36,909 nt of DNA from Clostridia bacterium (GCA_029060065.1 JAIDUT010000095.1:1-36909), one strand, 5' to 3'. Counted from the first letter of the stretch, positions 25,864 to 35,104 are shown. The notes: generated by a model from the sequence alone, not told the origin. A program made the numbers and translations.

Positions 25864-25892
25864 ATTATACCTTATCTAACGGATAAATTCAA
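25864..25892 (-). promoter_or_regulatory. Promoter of polA-coaE
   Basis: On the minus strand TTGAAT, 17 bases, a perfect TATAAT, ending 17 bases before the ATG with the GAGG ribosome site between. Confidence 0.7.
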
Positions 25893-26161
25893 TTTCTTTT
25901 CATTTAATTTTTAGCCGAAATTTGTCATTGAAAGAAATCTTCTAAAAATTTTTATATTTTTGCACAATATGACAAAAGATTTTGCAAATTTTCGAAATTA
26001 TATAGCTTAAAACGCGAATTTTTATAATAATTTGGGAATTTTTTATGGACAAAATAGCATATAATATTGTAAAAATAGATAATAAAACTTCTAAAAATTT
26101 CGCATCGGATAATACCCCGATAATTTGGGTCAGTAATATAAGTGCAAAATCTTTGCGAGTA
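25893..26161. other. AT-rich intergenic region between polA and the Na/Pi transporter
   Basis: No recognisable gene. The plus strand has a 39-codon frame (ATG 26045 to TGA 26162) with a loose GGGAA upstream, but its stop overlaps the next promoter and the composition is that of AT-rich spacer. The only visible structure is ATCGG-ataatacc-CCGAT (about 26103-26121). ORF-track entry 25952-26194 (minus) appears spurious. Confidence 0.5.
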
Positions 26162-26170
26162 TGATATAAT
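26162..26170 (+). promoter_or_regulatory. Extended -10 promoter of the Na/Pi transporter
   Basis: TGATATAAT, an extended -10 with a perfect TATAAT. No good -35 box lies upstream. Only nine bases separate it from the ATG, so a leader of about two or three bases is predicted. Confidence 0.5.
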
Positions 26171-26179
26171 ATTTACAAT

Positions 26180-27991
26180 ATGGATATGGTTCAATCGATA
26201 CTGTTTTTATTCGGCGGTTTAGGTACCTTCCTAATCGGTCTTAAGATGATGGGCGACAATCTGCAAAACATCGCAGGCGACCGTCTTAAAATGCTTTTTA
26301 ATAAAGTCAGTAACAATAAATTCATGGGTATAGCAACCGGCGCAGGAATTACTGCGGTAATACAGTCGTCGTCGGCTACTACCGTCATGGTCGTCGGTTT
26401 TGTTAACGCCGGTTTGATGACTCTTAAACAAGCGACAAGCATAATTATGGGCGCCAATATAGGTACGACTATTACAGCGCAAATTACCGCCTTGCAAAGT
26501 TTGCCTATTACCCCGTTTTTAACTGCGATGGCATGCGTTGGCGCATTTATGGCGATGTTTGGCAAAAACAAATTAGCAAAAGTCGGCATGCTTATCAGCG
26601 GTATCGGCGTGATATTCGTAGGTATGAGATTTATGAGCACCTCCATGGACAGTATCAGTAGCAGTCAGACCGTAATAAACTTGCTCGCGTCCGCAACCAA
26701 TCCGTTTTTGCTTATGCTCATAGGTATGGTGTTCACCGCAATCTTCCAATCTTCGGCGGCGACTACCTCGATTTTGATTACACTCTGCTCGGTATCGGTA
26801 GACGGCGGAGGTCAACTTATGACCTTGCAAAGCGCAATATTCGTAACGCTTGGTATCAATATCGGTACTTGCGTAACGGCTATGCTTGCCTCGATAGGCG
26901 CTAATACCAACGCAAAGAGAGCCTCGGTAATACATTTACTTTTCAACGTTTTCGGTACGGCTATTTTCTTGATTCTCATATTCGTTGCGCCTCTAATCAG
27001 CAAAAAGCTTGCTATGGACTACTGGCTTGCCAAAGCCTTCCCCAACGTCGTAAGCACGCAAATTGCAATGTTCCATACGATATTTAATATCATTTCCACT
27101 TTGGTATTACTGCCCTTTACCGGAGGGCTTACTAAATTGGCTACGCTTATCGTACGCGAAAAGAAAAAATCCGAGGACGAAAGCATTGAGGACAACTATA
27201 AGTTTGCTTTTATCGACGAAAGAATACTCAAGACTCCGTCGATTGCGCTTATGATGCTTCGCAAAGAAGTGGTGGCTATGGCGCGCCTATCAAAAGAAAA
27301 TTTTGATATCGCTTTTGATTGTATAACTCATCTTAATTTTGATAAGCAAAAAGAATTTGAAGACAGAGAAAAAAAGATAGACTTCCTCAACAAAAAACTA
27401 ACGAAATACGCCGTAAAAATCTCTACTAAAGATATATCATATAAGGAAGAAAAAGAAATCGCGTCTTTCTATCACGCAATATCCGATATAGAGAGAGTCG
27501 GCGACTATGCGGAGAACATTTGCGAATCTGCGCAAGAACTCGTAGATTACAAACTTAACTTCTCTAGCAAAGCTATTGAAGAATTGAAGATGATGAAGAG
27601 CGCCGTAGACAAATTGTATGAGAACGTAATTTCCGCATTTGAAGCAAAGAGCCTTGCGCTTAAAGAAGAAGTAGACGGCTATGAAGACTTAGTTGATACA
27701 TACAATGAGGACCTTTCTAAAAACCATATTGCAAGACTGCATAATAATGAATGCTCTTCCGAAAGTGGCGGTATATTCCTCTCGATAGTCAGCAATATGG
27801 AGAGAATTGCAGACCACTTCCGCAACGTATTTAAGAGCATGGACACGTACGTTTCTCCCATAAAAATCAAAGCTAACGTCAAGGACAATACTAGCGCAAA
27901 CAATCAACCGCTGGCAGAAATCGACGAAAACGCAACTTCAGACAGTAGCCAAAACGACAGCGCAGTAAGTAAAGTAAGCGAAAATAAATAA
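26180..27991 (+). CDS. Na/phosphate cotransporter family protein (NptA/PhoU fusion)
   Basis: A 603-aa membrane transporter expected to import phosphate with sodium. The two inverted PF02690-type repeats are clear: QSSSATTVMVVGFVNAG (about residues 55-71) and FQSSAATTSILITL (about 190-204), each followed by a GANIGT or GINIGT loop. About eight to nine membrane helices end near residue 315. The C-terminal 240 residues are helical and PhoU-like (SFYHAISDIERVGDYAENI, SIVSNMERIADHFRNVFK), which in this family probably senses or regulates. The start is ATG 26180 or ATG 26186. No Shine-Dalgarno site is visible. The C-terminus is Ser/Asp-rich. Confidence 0.93.
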   Translation: MDMVQSILFLFGGLGTFLIGLKMMGDNLQNIAGDRLKMLFNKVSNNKFMGIATGAGITAVIQSSSATTVMVVGFVNAGLMTLKQATSIIMGANIGTTITAQITALQSLPITPFLTAMACVGAFMAMFGKNKLAKVGMLISGIGVIFVGMRFMSTSMDSISSSQTVINLLASATNPFLLMLIGMVFTAIFQSSAATTSILITLCSVSVDGGGQLMTLQSAIFVTLGINIGTCVTAMLASIGANTNAKRASVIHLLFNVFGTAIFLILIFVAPLISKKLAMDYWLAKAFPNVVSTQIAMFHTIFNIISTLVLLPFTGGLTKLATLIVREKKKSEDESIEDNYKFAFIDERILKTPSIALMMLRKEVVAMARLSKENFDIAFDCITHLNFDKQKEFEDREKKIDFLNKKLTKYAVKISTKDISYKEEKEIASFYHAISDIERVGDYAENICESAQELVDYKLNFSSKAIEELKMMKSAVDKLYENVISAFEAKSLALKEEVDGYEDLVDTYNEDLSKNHIARLHNNECSSESGGIFLSIVSNMERIADHFRNVFKSMDTYVSPIKIKANVKDNTSANNQPLAEIDENATSDSSQNDSAVSKVSENK

Positions 27992-28001
27992 GTTTGACTC
28001 A

Positions 28002-28030
28002 AAAAAGGCTGTTTATATAACAGCCTTTTT
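28002..28030. terminator. Intrinsic terminator after the Na/Pi transporter
   Basis: AAAAAGGCTGTT (28002-28013) pairs with AACAGCCTTTTT (28019-28030) around TATAT. It may also terminate the convergent XRE gene. Confidence 0.92.
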
Positions 28031-28076
28031 ATTTATCCTTATTATTTATTAGCAAATTCTGCTTTAATCCTCTCCC

Positions 28077-28277
28077 CTATGACAGGATACCGTCAAAAGT
28101 TTCATCAAATATATCGCACAACTTTGCCAACAATTCAAAACTCGGCTCGCAAACGTTTTTTTCCCAAGCGCTTATTGTTCTCTGGTCAACTTTCAGCAAA
28201 TACGCAAGTTGTTTTTGCGTCATACCGGCAGAACTTCTCAAATTCTTCAAATTTTCTGCAAAGTGTACTTCTTTCAT
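28077..28277 (-). CDS. Small XRE-family (Cro/CI-like) repressor
   Basis: A 66-aa single-domain DNA-binding protein. The helix-turn-helix is seen in MTQKQLAYLLKVDQRTISAWE (about residues 19-39), followed by the usual PSFELLAKLCDIFDETFD helices. It has no sensor or dimerisation domain. It is divergent from a PH-domain membrane protein gene, and two 15-bp ACCA...TGGT dyads lie between the two starts. It probably represses the PH-domain gene and perhaps itself. No ribosome site precedes its ATG. Confidence 0.9.
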   Translation of the reverse strand: MKEVHFAENLKNLRSSAGMTQKQLAYLLKVDQRTISAWEKNVCEPSFELLAKLCDIFDETFDGILS

Positions 28278-28289
28278 ACTTAAAAGTTT

Positions 28290-28333
28290 ACCAAAAACAA
28301 TGGTATTTATGTTGACATACCAAAATTTTTGGT
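28290..28333. promoter_or_regulatory. Paired 15-bp XRE operator candidates
   Basis: ACCAAAAACAATGGT (28290-28304) and ACCAAAATTTTTGGT (28319-28333) share the dyad ends ACCA and TGGT and lie 29 bases apart centre to centre, close to three helical turns. The second one lies exactly between the -35 and -10 of the divergent promoter, so its occupancy should block RNA polymerase. The first is close to the XRE start. Confidence 0.75.
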
Positions 28334-28340
28334 GTACAAT
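28312..28340 (+). promoter_or_regulatory. Promoter of the PH-domain gene
   Basis: Consensus TTGACA, exactly 17 bases, TACAAT. The spacer is almost entirely made of the operator dyad. The gene starts 23 bases downstream with an AAGGAGAA ribosome site. Confidence 0.85.
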
Positions 28341-28363
28341 GTAAAAAACTAAGGAGAACCATT

Positions 28364-28768
28364 ATGACACAAGAACCTGAATACATTGCCAGAAAAAGCG
28401 CTTGGAAAGCAGTTACGCTTTTCCGCGTGCTATTCTTTTGGTTGATAATACCGCTTATTATTATGATAGTTGATATAGTTAAACTTAAAAATCAAAAAAT
28501 AGAGTTTTACGAGAATTATATTGTTGAGAAAAGCGGAGTTATAGCAAAACACGAAAGAAAATCGACTTTTAGAGGAATTATATCAGTATCCATAAATCAA
28601 TCAATTCACGGTCGAATGTTTGACTACGGCGACATATCAGTTGACGTAATAGGAAAATGGGATATTAATACCACAGGCATAGCAGACCCCAAACACTTAA
28701 AAAAATATCTTGACAGTAGAATGATTAACCCGGCGCACAGTCAGACGACAGCAGTATTCTATGCTTAG
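28364..28768 (+). CDS. PH-domain (DUF304-type) membrane protein
   Basis: A 134-aa protein with one hydrophobic segment (about residues 19-40: LFRVLFFWLIIPLIIMIVDI) and then a bacterial PH-like beta domain, seen as IEFYENYIVEKSGVIAKHER and VSINQSIHGRMFDYGDISVD. This is the pattern of YdbT/YdbS-type bPH_2 proteins, which are small membrane proteins of mostly unknown role. The start is fixed by AAGGAGAA. Its promoter is directly overlapped by XRE operators, so expression is probably switched. Followed by a strong terminator; single-gene unit. Confidence 0.8.
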   Translation: MTQEPEYIARKSAWKAVTLFRVLFFWLIIPLIIMIVDIVKLKNQKIEFYENYIVEKSGVIAKHERKSTFRGIISVSINQSIHGRMFDYGDISVDVIGKWDINTTGIADPKHLKKYLDSRMINPAHSQTTAVFYA

Positions 28769-28790
28769 AATTGATAAGTAATAAAAACTA

Positions 28791-28820
28791 AAAAGGTATG
28801 TATCTCGATACATACCTTTT
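28791..28820. terminator. Bidirectional intrinsic terminator
   Basis: AAAAGGTATGTATC (28791-28804) pairs perfectly with GATACATACCTTTT (28807-28820), with T-rich tails on both strands. It ends the PH-domain gene and, on the minus strand, the pgsA-valS unit. Confidence 0.92.
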
Positions 28821-28878
28821 TTATTTAATACGTAAAACTTCTATACGACAAAATGACGTCTTACAAATTATGTTTTTC

Positions 28879-29850
28879 TTACTTTTCCTCGAAGCCTATA
28901 TCAAGCACTGCTTCTTTATACTTCTTGGTTGGGTCTACGACGTGCTGTTGGTCTCTGTAGTACTTCTTGCCTTTGTAGTGGTAATAGTCAACCATATCGT
29001 GCGCCTGTGAAAGCACTGCGCTGAAACTCCATACTATGAAAATGCCAAAGCCCAGCGTGCAAATCCCCACCAGTATACCCAATATGAATGTCGAAAGATT
29101 AAGCACGAAATATACTCCAAGTTGGTCCTTAAATCGCTCGCCTGCCTTTTTGAAATTAACTGCCAAGCTCTCTTTTACCGTCAAATCCGATACGATATAC
29201 GCCGGCATCCAGCCAGCAAATAACGCTCTTTGCATAGAAATCAACAATAACGCAGTAATATATGCCACTAATATACCAAGGTAATTATTTAGCGCGCCAA
29301 CCAAAAAGCCCAGCCCCAAACTCAATCCTACAACGACAATCATACTGATTATAAACATACCTACGTACGCCAATGAAAATTTCATCGATTTCTTTATGTT
29401 GGCAATCATATTTGACAAAAAGCCGTACTCGCTGTCTGACGACATAAATGCGTGCAACGTGTCAGTAACGGTATAAAGACAAATATGATAAAATACGCTA
29501 AAAAGTAATGCGATTATAATTATAGCAATTATGCCACCCCAAATCGAGCCGACATGGTTCTTGGTAATAACGCCGATATCTTTGACAGTATCTACCAATG
29601 CTTGATAATGCGTATTCTCACCTGCTTGCTGGATACCGTCTCCACTGATAAAAATCGACTTGACGTAATCCTTGATTACCTTGCCTACACCAAGTCCTTT
29701 TAAGTCATTTACGTACCCGCTAAGAGTAGGAGCTAAAATAGCGTAACCTATTATTCCAAAGAGGAGCATAGCTATCAAAAGTACTAGTATGACTTGATAC
29801 ACCAAAGAGAACTTGGACGTAGTTATACTAAAAGCGTCTTTTATTATCAT
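28879..29850 (-). CDS. Polytopic membrane protein, unknown function
   Basis: A 323-aa protein with about five or six hydrophobic helices (roughly residues 17-42, 104-128, 155-178, 183-203 and 245-275) and a soluble stretch of about 55 residues between the first two (residues 45-102). The C-terminal 45 residues are hydrophilic, HYKGKKYYRDQQHV, and cytoplasmic. I do not recognise a family. Its ATG overlaps the upstream membrane gene's stop as ATGA, with GGGAGGACC as ribosome site, so the two are translationally coupled and probably form a complex. Last gene of the pgsA-valS unit. Confidence 0.78.
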   Translation of the reverse strand: MIIKDAFSITTSKFSLVYQVILVLLIAMLLFGIIGYAILAPTLSGYVNDLKGLGVGKVIKDYVKSIFISGDGIQQAGENTHYQALVDTVKDIGVITKNHVGSIWGGIIAIIIIALLFSVFYHICLYTVTDTLHAFMSSDSEYGFLSNMIANIKKSMKFSLAYVGMFIISMIVVVGLSLGLGFLVGALNNYLGILVAYITALLLISMQRALFAGWMPAYIVSDLTVKESLAVNFKKAGERFKDQLGVYFVLNLSTFILGILVGICTLGFGIFIVWSFSAVLSQAHDMVDYYHYKGKKYYRDQQHVVDPTKKYKEAVLDIGFEEK

Positions 29851-30665
29851 AGTTTAAGGTCCTCCCTTTCTAATTCTTCTACGTCAAAGTATACGACGTA
29901 AACCAAAACGCCTATATAAGACGCAATAATCCAATAGAACAAAAATGAGAACAGCGCCATTAGATAATTTGCGCCCTTGAATGGGAAAAGTATCAATGCA
30001 ATCATAGGCACGCTCATCAAAATTATTATCCATAATATAGAGCCGAAAACTTTGAATGTCCTTGCGCTGAGAGAATATACGGAATGTCCAAAGGCCTTGA
30101 AAAGTCCATAACCCTTCATAGTCATATTAGGTACGGTCAAAAGAGATGCCGATAAAATTAACAGCTCGACCAGTATGAATATAAACGCAAGTATCAAGCA
30201 CATAGGCAAAGCGTTTTTGAACAACTTTATCGTCGTATATAAAAATGTTGAGAGCAATATCGCAAGTACTTCTAATGATACAAATAGCAAAAGTAGATAC
30301 TTAAGTACAGGAAGAAAATTATCGTTGAGGTGTGAGCCTAACATACTCCACTTCCCCCTATTGTCAAGCCCGTAACGCATTTTTTGACGAATTGAACCAG
30401 ACAACAGCGACAAAAAGATTATAGCTATCACTAATGTAATTATAATTGCGACAAATCTCCCAACGCCGGTATATCCGTTGATTTTACCATAGATATCAAG
30501 AAAAGAATTATACGCACCTTGCTTCTTGCCTATACTGACGATAATCTCCGCTATACTCAACGGATTTAACAATATGCCAATCAAAAGCGCAGGCAAGAAC
30601 ATGATGCCCATACTCTTCAAAAAGTTATGTCTAATATAGCTTAATGTCATATTTGAATATCTCAT
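29847..30665 (-). CDS. Polytopic membrane protein, unknown function
   Basis: A 272-aa protein with five or six hydrophobic helices, at about residues 17-40, 70-88, 116-140, 150-180, 200-225 and 230-255. Like its neighbour it starts with a short amphipathic N-terminus before TM1 (MRYSNMTLSYIRHNFLKSMG), and the two may be distant relatives. No family is recognised. AAGGAGAG gives a strong ribosome site. It lies 36 bases after the HAD gene and overlaps the following gene by 4 bases. A joint role of the pair in the membrane is inference. Confidence 0.78.
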   Translation of the reverse strand: MRYSNMTLSYIRHNFLKSMGIMFLPALLIGILLNPLSIAEIIVSIGKKQGAYNSFLDIYGKINGYTGVGRFVAIIITLVIAIIFLSLLSGSIRQKMRYGLDNRGKWSMLGSHLNDNFLPVLKYLLLLFVSLEVLAILLSTFLYTTIKLFKNALPMCLILAFIFILVELLILSASLLTVPNMTMKGYGLFKAFGHSVYSLSARTFKVFGSILWIIILMSVPMIALILFPFKGANYLMALFSFLFYWIIASYIGVLVYVVYFDVEELEREDLKL

Positions 30666-30701
30666 AGGCTCTCCTTTCTCTATATTTTCCAGACTGTTTA
30701 C

Positions 30702-31355
30702 TTATACCTTATCCGCAAAGTTTTGACGTACGTAATCAATTACGTCGTAAGGAGTCTTCGCTCGGAAAATCACATTTTTATTATGGATATTTTCATAGTC
30801 GCCAAAACCCCAAAGACATAAAATGCAGTCCATTCCAACCTCTTCTGCGCCCTCAACGTCGTATATTGTATCGCCGACCATAACGCAATCTTTTGCCGAT
30901 ACACCCAAATTATCCAACGCGTATTGTAGCACTTGAGCTTTAGTTTCCCTCTCATTGTAGACAAGCCCCGATACAAAATCTATATCGTCTTTTACGCCGA
31001 AATACTCAAGCAAATGCACGGCTTCTTCGTGTTTTTTGCACGTCGCAACGCCTGTATTGACGCCTTTCATATCGTGACACTTCGATAGCATTTCCGCCAC
31101 GCCATCGTATAGTTTGCTCATATAAATAGCTTTTTCGCCGACATATAGTTTGCGAAAATATTGCACGGCTTCGTAAGCTACATCCTTGCCGATATACTTG
31201 ATAAAAGTTTCCGACAAAGGCGGTCCTATGAACTTGGAGTAATTACTCTCATCCATATCTACGCCGTATTTATCAAATGTCTTTTTGAGTATACGCGCGC
31301 AACCTTCGTACGTGTTGCTTATCGTTCCGTCAAAATCAAAAAATACGTATTTCAT
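30702..31355 (-). CDS. HAD-family hydrolase, phosphoglycolate phosphatase-like
   Basis: A 217-aa cytoplasmic phosphatase. Motif I is FDFDGTISNT (residues 5-14), motif II is VATCKK (about 113), and motifs III/IV lie around KAQVLQYAL and VMVGDTIYDVEGA (about 158-170). A helical cap lies between residues 15 and 80. The fold and motif I resemble Gph/PgmB-type enzymes; the substrate cannot be fixed from sequence. It follows valS by 40 bases and precedes the two membrane protein genes, so probably the same transcript. The ribosome site is weak (AAAGAGAAAA, distant). Confidence 0.88.
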   Translation of the reverse strand: MKYVFFDFDGTISNTYEGCARILKKTFDKYGVDMDESNYSKFIGPPLSETFIKYIGKDVAYEAVQYFRKLYVGEKAIYMSKLYDGVAEMLSKCHDMKGVNTGVATCKKHEEAVHLLEYFGVKDDIDFVSGLVYNERETKAQVLQYALDNLGVSAKDCVMVGDTIYDVEGAEEVGMDCILCLWGFGDYENIHNKNVIFRAKTPYDVIDYVRQNFADKV

Positions 31356-31395
31356 ATATTTTGTTTTCTCTTTTATTTATTCTTATTATATGTAT

Positions 31396-34023
31396 TCAGC
31401 TATTCTTGAGGTTATCGATTTCTTGTTGGAGCTTTCGAGCTTTTTCCTGATTGTTAGCTAGCTTCTCTTTTTCTTTGTCGATAAGAGCTTTGGGAGCTTT
31501 AGCGACGAAGCCTTGGTTGGAGAGCATCTTTTGACTTCTCTCAACTTCTTTTTGTGTATACTCAAGTTCTCCGCTCAATCTTGCGATTTCCTTTTGAGCG
31601 TCTACCAAGTCGCCAAGCGGTACGGCAATCTCGCCAAAGTCGCCAAATAGCGAAACTATTTTTTCGCTGATAGAATTTTTATTCTCCAAAAATTCTGCGT
31701 TTTCCACACCCGCCAATTTGTAGATATAACTTATGTCCTTGGGATTGACAGCGCTCGCAATAAAGTAAGCCTTAATTTTCTTTGACGGCGCTACGCCCTT
31801 TTCTGCTTTCATATTACGTATAGACTTGACAGCCTCCATAGCCCTTGCGAACTCTGCGCTCTCTTTTGCGTAATTGTACTTCTTATTGATTGTAGGCCAT
31901 TCGGATATCACTATACTATCCTTTGCCGTCGGCAAGTTCTTGTATATCTCTTCGGTAATAAACGGTACAAATGGATGCATAAGTTTGAGAATATTCTCGA
32001 GTACGTATACAAGTACGGACAAAGTATTTACTTTTTTGTCTTTACTGTCGCCGTATAAAGCTACCTTGGCAAGCTCTATATACCAATCGCAGAATTCCGT
32101 CCATACAAAGTCGTAGAGCTTAGCGCTTGCGTTGCCCAGTTCGTATTTTTCAAGATTAGCGGTTACCTCTTTGATAGCCTTGTTTAGGCGCGAAAGTATC
32201 CATTTGTCGGCATTGGTAAGCCTAAACGTTCCCATTTCCTTGACGCGTACGTCTTTGAGATTGAGAAGCGTAAAGCGCGACGCATTCCACAACTTGTTCA
32301 TAAAGTTGCGAGAAAACTCGGTCTTTTGGTCTGTATATCTCGTATCGTTACCAGGCGCTAAGCCCTGAACTAGCGAGAATCTCAAACTGTCAGCTCCGTA
32401 ATTGTCGATAATCTCAAGCGGGTCAATACCGTTGCCAAGCGACTTGCTCATCTTTCTACCTTGGCTGTCGCGGACAATACCGTGAATAAGAACTTCGGGG
32501 AAAGGTATTTCGCCCATATGCTCCAATCCGGAGAATATCATTCTAGCCACCCAGAAGAAGATTATATCGTACGCCGTGACTAGCAAACTATTAGGATAGA
32601 AATACTTGAGATCAGCTGTCTTTTCGGGATAGCCTAAAGTCGAGAATGGCCATAATGCGCTTGAGAACCACGTATCCAATACGTCTTCGTCTTGACGGAT
32701 ATGCTTACCACCGCACTTAGGACATACCGCAATCGGCGCCTTGGACACCGTCATTTCTGAGCAGTCGTCGCAATAGTACGCAGGTATTCTATGTCCCCAC
32801 CAAAGTTGTCTGGAAATGCACCAGTCCTTAATATTTTCCATCCAATTAAAATAAATCTTGCTGAATCTAGATGGAATAAATTCAACTTTCTTTTTTCTAA
32901 CGACGTCGATTGCAGGCTTTGCAAGCGGAGTCATTTTGACAAACCATTGCTTGCTTACAATGGGTTCTACCGTAGCGTGACAACGATAGCACTCGCCTAC
33001 GTTGTGCTTGTAGTCCTCTATCTTAACCATGTAACCTTGCGATTGCAAATCCTCACAGATACGCTTGCGCGCTTCTACTCTGTCAAGTCCTTTGTATGCT
33101 CCGGCGAACTCGTTCATAGAGCCGTCGTCGTTCATGATTCTAATTACTTCGAGATTATGTCTTAAGCCTACTTCAAAGTCATTTGGGTCATGAGCAGGCG
33201 TAATCTTGACTGCTCCGCTACCAAAGTCCTTTTCTACGTACTCATCGGCAACTATAGGTATTTGCTTGTTGACAAGCGGAAGAATCAGCATTTTGCCTAT
33301 CATATCGGCATATCTCTCGTCCTTAGGATTGACGGCAACTGCCGTATCGCCAAGCATTGTTTCGGGACGTGTAGTAGCGACTATAATCTCTCCGCTTCCG
33401 TCGGCAAGCGGATATCTTATATGCCAAAGATGAGAATCTTGCTCGGAGTATTCGACTTCTGCGTCGCTGAGCGCCGTCTTACAGCACGGACACCAGTTGA
33501 TAATTCTATCGCCCTTGTAGATAAGTCCTTTGTTGTAAAGATTGACGAATACCTCATTGACCGCCTTAGAACATTTCTCGTCCATAGTAAAAGTTTCTCT
33601 CGACCAGTCGCAAGAAGCTCCGAGTTTCTTGAGCTGTTCTACTATTCTACCGCCGTACTGCTCTTTCCATGCCCAAGCTCTTTTCAGAAAGCCTTCTCTG
33701 CCTACGTCTTGCTTGGTCAAGCCTTCTTCCTTTTTCATCTTCTCGACAATCTTGACTTCCGTCGCTATAGATGCGTGATCTGTACCGGGGAGCCAAAGCG
33801 TGCTGAAGCCCTGCATTCTCTTAAATCTTATTATTACGTCTTGAATAGTATCGTTGAGCGCGTGTCCAATATGAAGTTGACCAGTGATATTCGGTGGCGG
33901 TATAACGATAGTGAACGGTTCTTTCTTGCTGTCCACTTTGGCTTCGAAGTAGCCCTTGTCTACCCACTCCTTATACAACTTGTTCTCAAACGATTTCGGA
34001 TCGTAAGTCTTTGACATTTCCAT
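31396..34023 (-). CDS. valS: Valyl-tRNA synthetase
   Basis: Charges tRNA-Val with valine in the cytoplasm, with editing against threonine. An 875-aa class I synthetase. The HIGH motif is in [16 protein letters not shown] (about residue 50), and the KMSKS motif is [11 protein letters not shown] (about 524). A CxxC...CxxC zinc-like ribbon is visible (YYCDDC and CPKCGG, about 420-440). The C-terminal coiled-coil arm ends [13 protein letters not shown] choose the ATG at 34023 (MEMSKTYDP), since AAGGA lies 8 bases upstream; MSKTYDP two codons later is possible. No T-box leader is seen: it lies 50 bases after a membrane protein gene. Confidence 0.96.
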   Translation of the reverse strand: MEMSKTYDPKSFENKLYKEWVDKGYFEAKVDSKKEPFTIVIPPPNITGQLHIGHALNDTIQDVIIRFKRMQGFSTLWLPGTDHASIATEVKIVEKMKKEEGLTKQDVGREGFLKRAWAWKEQYGGRIVEQLKKLGASCDWSRETFTMDEKCSKAVNEVFVNLYNKGLIYKGDRIINWCPCCKTALSDAEVEYSEQDSHLWHIRYPLADGSGEIIVATTRPETMLGDTAVAVNPKDERYADMIGKMLILPLVNKQIPIVADEYVEKDFGSGAVKITPAHDPNDFEVGLRHNLEVIRIMNDDGSMNEFAGAYKGLDRVEARKRICEDLQSQGYMVKIEDYKHNVGECYRCHATVEPIVSKQWFVKMTPLAKPAIDVVRKKKVEFIPSRFSKIYFNWMENIKDWCISRQLWWGHRIPAYYCDDCSEMTVSKAPIAVCPKCGGKHIRQDEDVLDTWFSSALWPFSTLGYPEKTADLKYFYPNSLLVTAYDIIFFWVARMIFSGLEHMGEIPFPEVLIHGIVRDSQGRKMSKSLGNGIDPLEIIDNYGADSLRFSLVQGLAPGNDTRYTDQKTEFSRNFMNKLWNASRFTLLNLKDVRVKEMGTFRLTNADKWILSRLNKAIKEVTANLEKYELGNASAKLYDFVWTEFCDWYIELAKVALYGDSKDKKVNTLSVLVYVLENILKLMHPFVPFITEEIYKNLPTAKDSIVISEWPTINKKYNYAKESAEFARAMEAVKSIRNMKAEKGVAPSKKIKAYFIASAVNPKDISYIYKLAGVENAEFLENKNSISEKIVSLFGDFGEIAVPLGDLVDAQKEIARLSGELEYTQKEVERSQKMLSNQGFVAKAPKALIDKEKEKLANNQEKARKLQQEIDNLKNS

Positions 34024-34073
34024 AACTCTTTTCCTTATATATTTAACTGTTATTATTTCCCAACTGAATGCAA

Positions 34074-34340
34074 TTATTTCCAACTCATTGTGACGATTGC
34101 CACCAACATACCTATAAACACCACACCCATGGACAAAAACTTAATACCCGTATAAAGCATGTCCGTGTTAGGTTCTATACCTTTCTCCTTGCGCTTGTTG
34201 CCGATAGCGTTGGCAATGGTCCTTGAACAAAAACTAAACACAAGTCCCACCACCATAACGCATATGCCTACTATGACGGAAGGTTGTGTAAATCTTTCCC
34301 AGTGAAAAGTAAATGCCGATAGTAAATTAATTAATTGCAT
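34074..34340 (-). CDS. Small two-helix membrane protein, unknown function
   Basis: An 88-aa protein with two hydrophobic helices, about residues 20-42 and 64-85, joined by a basic loop ([14 protein letters not shown]) that should be cytoplasmic. No family is recognised. AAGGAGAAAA precedes the ATG, and the gene is 8 bases after pgsA and 50 bases before valS, so it is cotranscribed with both. Expression seems real from the strong ribosome site and tight packing; a role with PgsA is only guessed from position. Confidence 0.75.
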   Translation of the reverse strand: MQLINLLSAFTFHWERFTQPSVIVGICVMVVGLVFSFCSRTIANAIGNKRKEKGIEPNTDMLYTGIKFLSMGVVFIGMLVAIVTMSWK

Positions 34341-34348
34341 TTTTCTCC

Positions 34349-35044
34349 TTATTTTTCGTCAGCGCTGTTTGTATTTTCTTGAATATTCTCTTTTTCGCCT
34401 CTATCTTCGACTGTCGGCAATGGATTGCCGTATCTGTCTAGAGTTTCAAGAATACCGCTTGCTCTCACTTCTTTAAGTTTGCGCTCATATATTATCGTGT
34501 ATATAGTCGCCGCGATTATCGCAAGTACGCTTCCGATGACCAAAAGCGCAAAATCTACCCAATAGATAATCTGATGTTTTTTTGTGAAGAAAGACAGAAG
34601 TATGCCTGCGAAATATATAAACGCGCCTGCCTTGCCCACTTTGTTTGACTTCTGCTCCACCTGTCTTTTGCTTGCGCGCATCCAGTACTTGGACGTCACG
34701 CCCATATAGACTTCTTTTACTATGATAATAATTGCAAATGCCCAATGTATATTAGCGCAAATGCAAAGCATAAGCATTGCTACGCATTGCAAAACCTTGT
34801 CGGCAATCGGGTCAAGCACCTTACCTATGTCGGAGATTTGATTAAAGTGTCTTGCAATATAACCGTCGCAAATATCGGTAATCTCGGCAAATAAGAATAC
34901 GCCGAAACTAGCCCACATATATAAGTCGGTAAAGTCGTGCAAGTAGTACTCAATCATGAGCCACATAAAAATAGGTATACAAATAAGTCTTATATACGTC
35001 AAAATATTTGGAATGGTAAATAAATCTTCCTTTTTGAACTCCAT
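34349..35044 (-). CDS. pgsA: CDP-diacylglycerol-glycerol-3-phosphate phosphatidyltransferase
   Basis: Makes phosphatidylglycerol phosphate, the committed step to phosphatidylglycerol, in the membrane. A 231-aa protein with the complete CDP-alcohol phosphotransferase signature D-G-x2-A-R-x8-G-x3-D-x3-D (seen as CDGYIARHFNQ and GKVLDPIADK, about residues 58-82) and about five or six membrane helices. The hydrophilic, Glu-rich C-terminal tail of about 45 residues is longer than usual. Start ATG at 35044 is set by GAGGTTATT; the ORF-track start is 60 bases further upstream. First gene of the pgsA-valS unit. Confidence 0.92.
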   Translation of the reverse strand: MEFKKEDLFTIPNILTYIRLICIPIFMWLMIEYYLHDFTDLYMWASFGVFLFAEITDICDGYIARHFNQISDIGKVLDPIADKVLQCVAMLMLCICANIHWAFAIIIIVKEVYMGVTSKYWMRASKRQVEQKSNKVGKAGAFIYFAGILLSFFTKKHQIIYWVDFALLVIGSVLAIIAATIYTIIYERKLKEVRASGILETLDRYGNPLPTVEDRGEKENIQENTNSADEK

Positions 35045-35074
35045 AATAACCTCACAAAAAGTATTTTGCAATTT

Positions 35075-35104
35075 ATTATAGCACAAGAAAAATGCAATTT
35101 GCAA
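35075..35104 (-). promoter_or_regulatory. Promoter of the pgsA-valS unit
   Basis: On the minus strand TTGCAA, 18 bases, a perfect TATAAT with extended TGC. It lies 30 bases before the pgsA ATG. Confidence 0.6.

Noticed and set aside
26045-26164. 39-codon plus-strand frame between polA and the Na/Pi transporter
   Set aside because: Weak ribosome site and AT-driven composition; the stop overlaps the -10 box of the next gene.
33190-34014. 274-aa plus-strand ORF opposite valS
   Set aside because: Antisense shadow of a clear synthetase gene; its sequence has no family features.
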